Positions 24,618 through 32,764 of a DNA stretch of 64,000 bases are shown here, piece after piece. Within the stretch, counting starts at the first letter, position 1; the number at the start of each line of letters is the position of its first letter. This DNA comes from Lentisphaerota bacterium. Its GTDB lineage: Bacteria > Verrucomicrobiota > Lentisphaeria > Victivallales > Victivallaceae. Where the stretch lies: assembly GCA_015061805.1 (NCBI GenBank), contig SUVV01000003.1, forward strand, positions 62,001-126,000. Direction: 5' to 3'. A program made the position numbers and the translations under genes. The notes beneath the pieces were generated by a model, which saw only the letters and a program-made list of their open reading frames with translations, did not search any database and was not told the DNA's origin.

Positions 24618-25466
24618 ATGAAAAAAATATTACTCTTTCAATTGTTGCTCATTTCAGCGCTGTCTGCCGCTCCGGCATTGCTGTCTGCCGCTCCGGTTGA
24701 ACTCAAAGTCGCAAGCTACAATCTCCGTCGTTCCGGAACTTTGCCTCATGACCGCTGGCAAAACCGGGCCCCGCGCTGCCGTGAACTGCTGAAATCAGAA
24801 AAATTTGACATTTTCGGTTCACAGGAAACCCAGATTTACCACATCAGAACCATCACCGGAGCCGGATACAAGTTCATCGGTGAACCGCGCAGCAGCAAAA
24901 GCCATTCGGAATATTCAGCAATTTTTTACAATCCCGAAATCCTTGAACTGCAATCAGAGAAAACCTTCTGGCTCTCCGAAACCCCCGATGTTCCCGGCTC
25001 CACAAGTTGGAAGACAGCCTGTCCCAGAATCTGCACCTGGGGTATTTTCAAACACAAAGCCAGCGGCAAGGTTTTCGCTTTTGTCAACACCCATCTCGAC
25101 CACAAGAGCCTTAAAGCAAAAGAGAACGGTATAAAACTCATTCTGGACAACCTTTCCCGGTTCAAAAATATGCCGATAATCCTCACGGGAGATTTCAATT
25201 CCAGCCCCCAAAGCAATGTTTACCAAGCCACCGCGAAGCGGCTCTCCGATGCCCGGCATATCGCTGAAAAAGTCATTCCCGGCCCGAACGGAACATTTCA
25301 CGGATACAAATCAGATCCTGCCGCATGGCGCGTAAAATTCCCGATCGACTACATCTTCGTCGACAAGGCAACGGTCAAAGTGAAAACCTTCCAAGTCATC
25401 AACGACTACAAAAACGGGAAATCATCCAGCGACCACTTCCCGGTTAAAGCAACGGTAGTATTTTAG
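24618..25466 (+). CDS. Secreted endonuclease/exonuclease/phosphatase (EEP) family protein
   Basis: 282 residues with an N-terminal signal peptide that contains a short internal duplication (SAAPALLSAAPV). EEP motifs: VASYNLR (first metal-binding region), SQETQIYHI with the catalytic Glu, NTHLDHKS, LTGDFNSSP and the final SSDHFPVKATV His motif. Exported EEP proteins with this architecture hydrolyse phosphodiesters or phosphomonoesters; the substrate cannot be told. It starts 10 nt after the LptCA-like gene with an AAAGG site and is the last gene of the operon. Confidence 0.82.
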   Translation: MKKILLFQLLLISALSAAPALLSAAPVELKVASYNLRRSGTLPHDRWQNRAPRCRELLKSEKFDIFGSQETQIYHIRTITGAGYKFIGEPRSSKSHSEYSAIFYNPEILELQSEKTFWLSETPDVPGSTSWKTACPRICTWGIFKHKASGKVFAFVNTHLDHKSLKAKENGIKLILDNLSRFKNMPIILTGDFNSSPQSNVYQATAKRLSDARHIAEKVIPGPNGTFHGYKSDPAAWRVKFPIDYIFVDKATVKVKTFQVINDYKNGKSSSDHFPVKATVVF

Positions 25467-25645
25467 GGCGGCGGCTCACGGGCAATCTCTTGGCAAGTCA
25501 GCGGATGTCGGATTCGGTCGAGGACACAAGTCCACTCCCTCGCCGCCACCTTGACTTACCGGCGACCTTGCCGCGCGATCCATCCGCCCTATAACGCGAC
25601 TTGTTTTGCGCCTATTGTTGGGCTGACAGCCCAACAGGCGAGAGG
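25467..25645 (-). repeat. R2 structured repeat, copy 1
   Basis: In the minus-strand orientation this matches the tandem R2 elements near 55 kb in order and spacing: CTCTCGCCTG, a hairpin, AGGCGC, then GCGAGGGAGTG around a second hairpin and CTCGACC. Hairpin one has perfect 10-bp arms (TGTTGGGCTG, 25616-25636). Hairpin two is GAG(TG)GAC with GTCCTC (25520-25537). Both differ from the 55-kb copies by compensatory stem changes. It lies between convergent genes. No ORF is believable here. Confidence 0.7.
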
Positions 25646-25675
25646 AGAGTTTTTTATTCCGTACTACCAATCCAA

Positions 25676-25762
25676 TACCCCGCTTTTCTTGAAAAGGGAT
25701 GGGGGTTCGGGGGAAGGGAAAAACTTCTTTTCCCGTGAAAAGAAGTTTTTCCCTTCCCCCGA
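25676..25762. repeat. R3 element: CCCCGC...GGATGGGG box plus 26-bp perfect hairpin
   Basis: A box ACCCCGCTTTTCTTGAAAAG followed by GGATGGGGG is joined to a perfect 26-bp stem (25707-25732 with 25737-25762) closed by the tetraloop CCGT. The stem begins TCGGGGGAAGGG and ends TTCTTTTC. The same composite occurs inverted at 32063-32149. The A/T-rich apical half makes it a plausible bidirectional terminator between the EEP gene and rsmB, which converge here. Confidence 0.75.
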
Positions 25763-25768
25763 CAACTC

Positions 25769-26986
25769 TTACCCCGCCAGACGGACGCGGGCGGCGAAAG
25801 CGCCGTCATGGGAAGCAGAGGGGAGGATAGTTTGCTGGATTTCGCAATGAAGAGCGGGGTTGAGCGAAGTGAGAAAATCGACAAGAAGGGAATTTTCCTC
25901 GGGTTCGATACTGCAGGTACTGACGATGATGATACCGTTTGGGGCGAGGAGTTTGACGGCGGATTCCAGAATATGGTGCTGAATTTGGACAATTTCCCGG
26001 AGATGTTTTTCGCTGAAGCGCCACAGGGCATCGGGGCGTTTGCGGAAAACTCCGGTATTGGAGCATGGCATATCTGCCATGATGATATCAAATTTGCCGG
26101 TAATTTTCTCCGGTGCGGCGGTGATGACCTGATAATTGCGCTGATAGACTTCAAAATTTTTCCGGGTGCGTTCCTGTCGCCGGCGGTTGATATCAGCGGC
26201 GGTGATATTACATTCCGGAGAACATAATTCGCCAAGCATCAAGGTTTTACCTCCGGGAGCCGCGCAGAGATCCAGCACATAACGGGCGCGTGGGGCATCA
26301 TCGGCGGCAAGAGAAACGGCAAAAGCGGTGGCGGGGTCCTGGATATAGAAACCGCCTTGCGTGAGAGTTTCAGAATTCAGTACGGCAGAAGCAGGAGCCG
26401 AAGCGAAACAGGTTTCGCCGAAACTTTGAACCGGCACGCTCTCCGCAACCGGTTGAAATCCGGGCAAAATCCGGTAAGTGAATATGGGTTCTGCGGTAAA
26501 GAGACCGGCAAGATCCTTTAAGGTTTCCTTATCAAAGCGCTTTTTCCAGCGCTGAAAAATTGCCGGGGGCAGGATATCTGCCGGAGAGGATCCCGCAGGG
26601 AACTCTGTCCGGAGAAAGTTGCGGAGGAGTGCGTTGACAAATTTGTCGGCGTGAAATTTTTTTGCCGCATCGACCGCCACATTTACCGCTGATTCCGGGG
26701 CGATACCGTGCTGAAATCTGGTTTGTACCGCCGCCAGAGCAAGCAGTATCATCACTTCCGGAGCAGGAGATTTTTTAATAAACTGCTTCAGGATGTTTTC
26801 AACGATCCTGCGCTGACGGAAAAAGGTAAAAAGCAAATGCTCGACCGTCCGGCGGAATTCAGTTGGAACTCCATCCAGAGCATCATCCAGAGTCACCCGG
26901 CCGCTGTCACACTCAAGCACGATCCGGCAGGCGCAATCAAAAACTTTTCCGGCGACACCGGCAAAGGTGGGCTTGCGATCTTTCAT
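25769..26986 (-). CDS. rsmB: 16S rRNA m5C967 methyltransferase RsmB (Sun/Fmu)
   Basis: 405 residues. The N-terminal ~125 residues form a NusB-like RNA-binding domain (VEHLLFTFFRQRRIVENIL, then ALLRNFLR). The C-terminal Rossmann methyltransferase has the SAM motif CAAPGGKT (241-248), motif IV MADMPCSNTG with Cys308 and motif VI VSTCSIEPEEN with the catalytic Cys358. It methylates C967 of 16S rRNA. It is the distal gene of a three-gene operon (SpoU methylase, NAD kinase, rsmB). Confidence 0.93.
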   Translation of the reverse strand: MKDRKPTFAGVAGKVFDCACRIVLECDSGRVTLDDALDGVPTEFRRTVEHLLFTFFRQRRIVENILKQFIKKSPAPEVMILLALAAVQTRFQHGIAPESAVNVAVDAAKKFHADKFVNALLRNFLRTEFPAGSSPADILPPAIFQRWKKRFDKETLKDLAGLFTAEPIFTYRILPGFQPVAESVPVQSFGETCFASAPASAVLNSETLTQGGFYIQDPATAFAVSLAADDAPRARYVLDLCAAPGGKTLMLGELCSPECNITAADINRRRQERTRKNFEVYQRNYQVITAAPEKITGKFDIIMADMPCSNTGVFRKRPDALWRFSEKHLREIVQIQHHILESAVKLLAPNGIIIVSTCSIEPEENSLLVDFLTSLNPALHCEIQQTILPSASHDGAFAARVRLAG

Positions 26987-26995
26987 AAGGCAGGA

Positions 26996-27721
26996 TCAGA
27001 TCCCGTGCCGGAGTTTGCGGCACTTGCTGCACATGAAACCATCCAGTCCCAAAATGGTGACTGTTTCATCCAATTGGCGGAATTCCACGGTTTCTCCGGC
27101 ATTGACGATCAATTCTCCGGGAGCATTGTCAGCGATGACCATGCCGGGGCCGCGGATAACGGTAAGTTCGACGATCGAACTTTCTTCCAGCACCAGATGG
27201 TCGACATCGACGATCGAATTGCTGAATGCCAGGCCCAAACCGGTGCGGAACATACCCCGGGTGATACTGCGGTAGTACGCCGAACTGCCATGGACACTGG
27301 CAAAGCAGACCCCGTCACCGCGCACTTCGTCAGCGTAGATCTCGCCGTCGATACGCACCTGATAACGCACCGAACTGCGGCGGTCGCTGTTATGCAGAAA
27401 GAGATCATTGACCCCGAAAATCCTGCCGCCGGGAGCGCTCGCGCAGAGCCGGGGGAGTTTACGGGAATTCAGTGAACCGGCGAGCATGGCATCCAGAACT
27501 TTTCCGGCTTCATGCAGTTCGCAGGTTGGAGCCGTTGCGGCATCGCGGATGGCGACCACCGGCAGCTGCGGAAAATCACGGATCGCCCCCAGAAGTGAAC
27601 CATCTCCCCCGTAAGCGATAACCGCATCAGCAGAAGCGGCATCAGCCGTTTCCAAAATACCGCGAGAAGCCATCAGCGGCCGGATATCATCAAGGTTTTT
27701 TCCCTGCAATTTTATCTTCAT
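26996..27721 (-). CDS. nadK: NAD kinase
   Basis: 241 residues, slightly short for the family. The phosphate-donor motif GGDGSLLGAI is at about 39-48, the family NE/D motif appears as FGVNDLFLHN and the third conserved motif as RGDGVCFASVHGSSAYYRS (compare DG...TPTGSTAYS). It phosphorylates NAD to NADP in the cytosol. Its start overlaps the end of the upstream methylase gene by 4 nt. The divergent third motif lowers certainty a little. Confidence 0.85.
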   Translation of the reverse strand: MKIKLQGKNLDDIRPLMASRGILETADAASADAVIAYGGDGSLLGAIRDFPQLPVVAIRDAATAPTCELHEAGKVLDAMLAGSLNSRKLPRLCASAPGGRIFGVNDLFLHNSDRRSSVRYQVRIDGEIYADEVRGDGVCFASVHGSSAYYRSITRGMFRTGLGLAFSNSIVDVDHLVLEESSIVELTVIRGPGMVIADNAPGELIVNAGETVEFRQLDETVTILGLDGFMCSKCRKLRHGI

Positions 27722-28200
27722 TTTGTTATCCCGTTTTTAGCGGCAACCGCGTACATCACAGCGGCGGCGGCATTGCCGACATTTATTGATGCTTTCTCTC
27801 CGAGCATGGGCAGAGAAACTATTCCATCCACACATTGCAGGGTATCTTCCGCGACTCCCAGCGCTTCATTTCCGAAAACGATAGCGAGCGGAAATTTGTA
27901 TTCCATCTCCCAGGCCCCGCTGCCGCCGGGTTCGGCGGCAAGGATCATTTCAAAGCCCTCCTGCCGGAGCGTTTGAACTGCCTCGTATGAAGTTTCAAAA
28001 TGGCGGCATTTGACCATCTTATCGGCGCCCATAGCGGTTTTTTCCAGTTTCGGATGCGGCGGAAAGGGCGTGTAGCCGCAAGCCGCGATCTCAGCGCCCA
28101 GCGCTTCAGCAATGCGGAAAATATTCCCGGTATTATGAGCGCTGCGCAGCCGGTCCAGCACCAGCACCACTTTGAATTCTGTATTGTCAATCTTTGTCAT
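27718..28200 (-). CDS. SpoU/TrmH-family RNA 2'-O-ribose methyltransferase
   Basis: 160 residues starting MTKIDNTEFKVVLVLDRLRS; a longer in-frame ORF lacks a ribosome site. SPOUT motifs: motif 1 LRSAHNTGNIFRIAEALGA with the catalytic Arg/Asn, motif 2 LAIVFGNEALGV and motif 3 IVSLPMLGEKASINVGNAAA, which ties the trefoil knot around SAM. It is a bare catalytic domain without an N-terminal substrate-binding domain, as in TrmL- or TrmH-type tRNA methylases; the target nucleotide cannot be assigned. Confidence 0.85.
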   Translation of the reverse strand: MTKIDNTEFKVVLVLDRLRSAHNTGNIFRIAEALGAEIAACGYTPFPPHPKLEKTAMGADKMVKCRHFETSYEAVQTLRQEGFEMILAAEPGGSGAWEMEYKFPLAIVFGNEALGVAEDTLQCVDGIVSLPMLGEKASINVGNAAAAVMYAVAAKNGITK

Positions 28201-28245
28201 ATTTATAAAGTAGCGCTCCTTTTCACATTTTACAAGCAAAAGCAG

Positions 28246-28274
28246 TTGCAGGATTGCATTTTTGATGTTATAGT
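28246..28274 (+). promoter_or_regulatory. Promoter of the lpxA-gpmI-hydF operon
   Basis: TTGCAG, a 17-bp spacer and TATAGT are present about 65 nt ahead of the lpxA ATG, in the 140-bp region divergent from the SpoU methylase gene. A GAGTGAGG site lies just before the lpxA start. Confidence 0.55.
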
Positions 28275-28340
28275 ATAAGGATGACAAAATATTTTAATTG
28301 TAATATACCATAAACATTTAGAACGAGTGAGGTAATTATT

Positions 28341-29141
28341 ATGCCGAAAATTCACCCTACCAGTGTTGTCATGGATGGCGCCGTCCTCGGTGACGGTGTG
28401 GAAATCGGTCCCCTTTGCTACGTTGGTCCCAACGTCAAAATCGGTAACGGGACCCGTCTGATCGCCCAGTGCAATATCGACGGCTACACCACCATCGGGG
28501 AAAACAATGTTCTTCACCCCTTCGCCGCGATCGGTCAGCCCGCCCAGGATCACGCTGTCGAAGAAGGTGCCGCCACCTACGTCGAAATCGGTGACCGCAA
28601 CGTCTTCCGCGAAAGCACCACCGTCCACAGCGGAACCAAACCGGGAACCAAAACCATCATCGGCAATGACTGCCTCTTCATGGCGACCAGCCACGTTGCT
28701 CACAACTGCAAAGTCGGCAACCATGTGATCTATGTCAACGGAGCCGTCACCGGCGGTTACGCGGAAGTTCACGATAACGCCATTCTTTCCGGTCTGGTGG
28801 CGATCCACCAGTTCTGCCGGGTGGGCAGACTTGCCATTGTGTCCGGTCTGTCGGCGTATTCCAAAGACGTTCCGCCCTTCATGATGGCCGAAGGCCGCAA
28901 TGGTGGTGTCAAAATGATCAACAAAGTCGGACTTCAGCGTGCCGGAATGGACAGCGAAACGATCAATGTCATCAAACATCTCCACCGCATCTATTTCCGC
29001 GGCGAACTTGCCCCCAGCAAGGCATTGGAACTGATCAAAACTGAACTTCCCCAGATTCCGGAAGTGTTGGAATTCATTGAATTCTGCGAAAACAGCCCCC
29101 GTGGTGTCGTCGGCGGTAAAGTCGCCGGTCACCGCGCCTGA
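28341..29141 (+). CDS. lpxA: Acyl-ACP--UDP-N-acetylglucosamine O-acyltransferase
   Basis: First enzyme of lipid A synthesis; it transfers an R-3-hydroxyacyl chain to UDP-GlcNAc. 266 residues: a left-handed parallel beta helix of hexapeptide repeats (IHPTSVV, GDGVEIGPLCYVG, NVKIGNGT), with the catalytic His in the segment MATSHVAHNCKVGNHV and the typical QHFCR-like site as HQFCRVGRLAIVSGL. The C-terminal helical domain contains AGMDSETINVIKHLHRIYF. It starts the operon lpxA-gpmI-hydF. Confidence 0.95.
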   Translation: MPKIHPTSVVMDGAVLGDGVEIGPLCYVGPNVKIGNGTRLIAQCNIDGYTTIGENNVLHPFAAIGQPAQDHAVEEGAATYVEIGDRNVFRESTTVHSGTKPGTKTIIGNDCLFMATSHVAHNCKVGNHVIYVNGAVTGGYAEVHDNAILSGLVAIHQFCRVGRLAIVSGLSAYSKDVPPFMMAEGRNGGVKMINKVGLQRAGMDSETINVIKHLHRIYFRGELAPSKALELIKTELPQIPEVLEFIEFCENSPRGVVGGKVAGHRA

Positions 29142-29158
29142 CATAAGGAAAACATATC

Positions 29159-30814
29159 ATGTTGAAAGCTCTGGAAAAAAACAGTAAATTCAATCCGCGC
29201 CGCGGCCCGGTGGTACTTGCCATCCTCGACGGTGTCGGTTTCGGAAAATACGCCGACGGCGATGCCGTCGCCAAAGCCAATATGCCGGTATTCAAAGGCC
29301 TGATGGCAGAAAATCCGACCGTGGCACTCAAGGCTCACGGCACAGCGGTCGGTATGCCCTCGGACGATGACATGGGCAACAGCGAAGTCGGTCACAACGC
29401 CATCGGTTCCGGCCGGGTCTTCTCGCAGGGCGCGAAGCTGGTCGGCGAAGCCGTCGCTTCCGGCAAACTCTTTGAAGGCGAAGTCTGGCAGAAACTGGTC
29501 GCCAATGTCAAAGAAAAAAATTCTGCTCTCCACCTCATCGGACTGATCTCCGACGGTAATGTCCACAGCCACATCGATCACCTCTTTGCCATGCTGGACA
29601 ACGCCGCCGCGGCCGGTGTGGAAAAAGTTCGTGTCCACGCTCTCTTCGACGGACGCGACGTTCCCGAAACTTCCGCAATGGAATATGTCAAACCTCTGGA
29701 AGAAAAACTTGCCGCGATCACCGCTTCCGGCAAAGATTACCGCATCGCTTCCGGCGGCGGACGCATGGTCATCACCATGGACCGTTACGGTGCCAACTGG
29801 AATATGGTCAAACGCGGTTGGGATACCCATGTGCTGGGCAAAGGTGAATTTTTCACCTCCGCAACCGAAGCAGTCACCGCTCTGCGTGAACGCACCGGTG
29901 CCATCGACCAGGATCTGCCCGCCTTTGTCATCAGCGATGACGGCAAAAATCCGGTCGGCGCGATGAAAGACGGCGATTCGGTGGTGCTTTTCAACTTCCG
30001 CGGCGACCGCGCGCTGGAAATCACTGCCGCGTTTGAAAGCGGTGATGATTTCGACAAATTCGACCGCGGTGCGCGTCCCGATGTGATGTACGCCGGTATG
30101 ATGGAATACGACGGCGACCTCCACGCCCCCAAACTCTATCTGGTCAATCCGCCGGAAATCACTGAAACCATGGACGAATACCTCTGCGCTTCCAAGGTCA
30201 AGCAGCTGGCGATCAGCGAAACTCAGAAATACGGTCATGTCACCTACTTCTTCAACGGCAACCGTTCCGGCAAATTCGACGAAGTCTATGACGAATATGT
30301 TGAGATCCGTTCCGATGTCGTTCCCTTTGAACAGCGCCCGTGGATGAAGTGCGCCGAGATCACCGATGCTGTCGTCGAAGCAATCGCTTCCGGCAAGTAT
30401 CAGATGATCCGTCTCAACTTCCCCAACGGCGATATGGTCGGTCACACCGGCAGCATGGAAGCAGTTCTGGTTTCCATGGAAGCCCTCGACCTCTGCCTCG
30501 GCAGAATCAAAGAAGCGGTCAAAGCCGCCGGCGGCGTTCTGGTCATCTCCGCTGACCACGGCAACGCTGACGATATGCTCGAACATGACAAAAAAGGCAA
30601 TCTCAAGGTCGATGCCAACGGCGTTGCCGCCCGCAAGACCAGTCATTCGCTCAATCCGGTTCCGTGCATCATCTACGATCCGGAAAACCAGGGCGAATAT
30701 GAGAGCCAGCTCAAAGAAGGTCTGGGAATCAGTTCCCTCGCCGCCACCTGCATCGAACTTCTCGGTCTCAAGGCCCCGGAAAACTACGATCCGAGCGTCC
30801 TGAACTGGAAGTAA
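29159..30814 (+). CDS. gpmI: 2,3-bisphosphoglycerate-independent phosphoglycerate mutase
   Basis: Interconverts 3- and 2-phosphoglycerate in glycolysis. 551 residues, somewhat longer than the ~510 of typical members. The first metal site is LAILDGVGFG (Asp24); the catalytic serine is Ser75 in DMGNSEVGHNAIGSGR. The phosphatase-like second metal site appears as VLVISADHGNADDM, and the substrate residues include DGRDVPETSA and GGRMVITMDRYG. It is 17 nt behind lpxA with an AAGG site. Confidence 0.95.
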   Translation: MLKALEKNSKFNPRRGPVVLAILDGVGFGKYADGDAVAKANMPVFKGLMAENPTVALKAHGTAVGMPSDDDMGNSEVGHNAIGSGRVFSQGAKLVGEAVASGKLFEGEVWQKLVANVKEKNSALHLIGLISDGNVHSHIDHLFAMLDNAAAAGVEKVRVHALFDGRDVPETSAMEYVKPLEEKLAAITASGKDYRIASGGGRMVITMDRYGANWNMVKRGWDTHVLGKGEFFTSATEAVTALRERTGAIDQDLPAFVISDDGKNPVGAMKDGDSVVLFNFRGDRALEITAAFESGDDFDKFDRGARPDVMYAGMMEYDGDLHAPKLYLVNPPEITETMDEYLCASKVKQLAISETQKYGHVTYFFNGNRSGKFDEVYDEYVEIRSDVVPFEQRPWMKCAEITDAVVEAIASGKYQMIRLNFPNGDMVGHTGSMEAVLVSMEALDLCLGRIKEAVKAAGGVLVISADHGNADDMLEHDKKGNLKVDANGVAARKTSHSLNPVPCIIYDPENQGEYESQLKEGLGISSLAATCIELLGLKAPENYDPSVLNWK

Positions 30815-30837
30815 TAATCACTTCAGAGAGGCATACC

Positions 30838-32058
30838 ATGCAGAATACGCCTAAATCATTACGGCTTCAAATGGTCTTTGCCGGACGGATAAATGCCGGC
30901 AAATCCTCTCTGGTGAATCTGCTCTCCGGTCAGAATACCGCTATCATTTCCGACCGGAGAGGAACCACCACCGATGTGGTGGAAAAAGCCATGGAACTGC
31001 GCCCGATCGGGCCGGTTCTGTTGTTGGACAGCGCCGGGATCGATGATACTTCCGATCTGGGCAAACTCCGGGTCGAACGCACCCGGCAGGCGATCAATCG
31101 CGCTGATGTGATGCTTCTGATAACCACCCCCGGTGTATGGCAGGATAATGAAAAACAGCTTGCCGCCGAAGCAAAAGCACACAATATTCCAGTAATTCCG
31201 ATCATCAATAAATGCGATACCGGTGTCATTACACCGGAATTCATTGCAGAAATCGCACAGAGTACCGACACCCCGTATATTGCGGTCAATGCAGCGGATG
31301 ATTCGGAGAAGAACCGCAGCCGCTTCATCGGACAACTGATCGAACGGCTGCTCAAAGTGATCCCGGCAGAATTTTTCCAATCAGTTCCGCTTCTCCATGA
31401 TCTGCTCCCTCCGGGCGGCATGGTGCTGATGATGACTCCGATCGATACGCAGGCACCCAAAGGACGATTGATCCTGCCGCAAGTACAGGCGATCCGGGAT
31501 GCGCTGGACGGGAATGCAATATGCACGGTCGCCAAAGAAGATGCCTTCCCGGAAATCTATTCCCGTTTTGCCCGAATGCCCGATCTGGTGATTTGCGATT
31601 CGCAGGTGGTCAAAAAGATGATCGACACTCTGCCGCCGGGAATTCCCTGCACCACCTTCTCGATTCTCATGGCCCGGTTGAAAGGTGATCTTCCCCAGCT
31701 GATCAAAGGCGCCGAAGCCATCAACACGCTGAAAGAAGGCGACAAGATCCTGATCGCCGAAGCATGCACCCACCATGCTGGAAATGATGATATCGGCAGA
31801 GTAAAAATCCCCATGCTCCTGCAGAAAAAATGTAACTGCAAACTGGATTTTGAATTCTTTTCCGGGGCAGATTTCCCGGAAGATTTGAATAAATACCGTC
31901 TGGTTGTTCATTGCGGAGGTTGTATGCTCAACCGGCAGGCAATGCTCAACCGCCTCCACCAACTCGCCAAAGCCGGTACCCCGGTTGTCAATTACGGCAT
32001 CTGTATCTCCTGCTGCACCGGAGTCCTGGACAAAGTCATCACGCCATTCAAGGCATAA
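30838..32058 (+). CDS. hydF: [FeFe]-hydrogenase H-cluster maturation GTPase HydF
   Basis: Scaffold GTPase on which HydE and HydG build the 2Fe subcluster before delivery to apo-hydrogenase. 406 residues. The N-terminal Era-like G domain has the P-loop GRINAGKS (16-23), the switch DRRGTTTDVV, DSAGI and NKCD. The dimerisation domain follows. The C-terminal domain holds the 4Fe-4S ligands CTHH (Cys310) and HCGGC (Cys359, Cys362). It lies 23 nt behind gpmI. hydE, hydG and hydrogenase genes are not in this window, so they must lie elsewhere. Confidence 0.95.
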   Translation: MQNTPKSLRLQMVFAGRINAGKSSLVNLLSGQNTAIISDRRGTTTDVVEKAMELRPIGPVLLLDSAGIDDTSDLGKLRVERTRQAINRADVMLLITTPGVWQDNEKQLAAEAKAHNIPVIPIINKCDTGVITPEFIAEIAQSTDTPYIAVNAADDSEKNRSRFIGQLIERLLKVIPAEFFQSVPLLHDLLPPGGMVLMMTPIDTQAPKGRLILPQVQAIRDALDGNAICTVAKEDAFPEIYSRFARMPDLVICDSQVVKKMIDTLPPGIPCTTFSILMARLKGDLPQLIKGAEAINTLKEGDKILIAEACTHHAGNDDIGRVKIPMLLQKKCNCKLDFEFFSGADFPEDLNKYRLVVHCGGCMLNRQAMLNRLHQLAKAGTPVVNYGICISCCTGVLDKVITPFKA

Positions 32059-32062
32059 TGAT

Positions 32063-32149
32063 GTGGGGGAAGGGAAAAACTTTTTTTCACGAGAAAAAAA
32101 GTTTTTCCCTTCCCCCACACCCCCATCCTTTTTCAAAAAAAGCGGGGTA
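32063..32149. repeat. R3 element: 26-bp perfect hairpin plus CCATCC...GCGGGGTA box (inverted copy)
   Basis: A perfect 26-bp stem (32063-32088 with 32093-32118) is closed by the loop ACGA and followed by CCCCCATCCTTTTTC and AAAAAAAGCGGGGTA. Relative to the 25.7-kb copy the lower stem changed from TC/GA to GT/AC and the upper part from CTTCTTTTC to CTTTTTTTC, each with the matching change in the other arm. It starts 4 nt after the hydF stop and can serve as a terminator for hydF and for the convergent radical SAM gene. Confidence 0.8.
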
Positions 32150-32755
32150 GTTGCCGCTCCGATGTCGCGGCAAGAGTGTAAATTTATCATCTCCTTACTC
32201 ACGCAAAGCGGTGTATGTTTGCTCCCGTTGGTCGCAAACAGGAGATATAAAATCATCATATCCTTACTCGCGTAAGCGAGCGCTTCATGTTTGCCAAAGG
32301 CAAACGCTTCACATTGCGAAGCAATGCTTCATGCAGGATTTATCCTGCGCTTCACGTTGGTTTGCTGCGCAAACCAACACAAAAGCCGCTCCGTTGTCGC
32401 GGCAAGAGTGTAAATTTATCATATCCTTACTCGCGTAAGCGAGCGCTTCATGTTTGCCAAAGGCAAACGCTTCACATTGCGAAGCAATGCTTCATGCAGG
32501 ATTTATCCTGCGCTTCACGTTGGTTTGCTGCGCAAACCAACACAAATGCGGTGTATGTTTGCTCCCGTTGGTCGCAAACAGGAGATATAAAATCATCATA
32601 TCCTTACTCGCGTAAGCGAGCGCTTCATGTTTGCCAAAGGCAAACGCTTCACATTGCGAAGCAATGCTTCATGCAGGATTTATCCTGCGCTTCACGTTGG
32701 TTTGCTGCGCAAACCAACACAAAAGTCGCGGCACAACTCGCAGAGCGGCGGATGG
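32123..32755 (-). repeat. R1 multi-hairpin array, copy A (~633 bp)
   Basis: Bounded by CCATCC (32123-32128) and GGATGG (32750-32755). In the minus orientation it consists of small palindromes separated by the heptamer RTGAAGC: GTTGGTTTGC/GCAAACCAAC, GCAGGATAAATCCTGC, ATTGCTTCGCAAT, GTTTGCC/GGCAAAC and CTCGC/GCGAG. Three full five-hairpin units are present. Between them are a TTGCCGC/GCGGCAA hairpin tail and, twice, an extra module with TGTTTGC/GCAAACA arms (near 32216-32240 and 32556-32580). ORFs through it are repetitive and not coding. Confidence 0.85.
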
Positions 32756-32764
32756 GCGCAAACT

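Noticed and set aside
32063-32118. Insertion sequence or MITE with target duplication
   Set aside because: The perfect hairpin could be a MITE, but I see no convincing flanking direct repeat, and the position at two convergent gene ends favours a terminator-like role. Kept only as a repeat.
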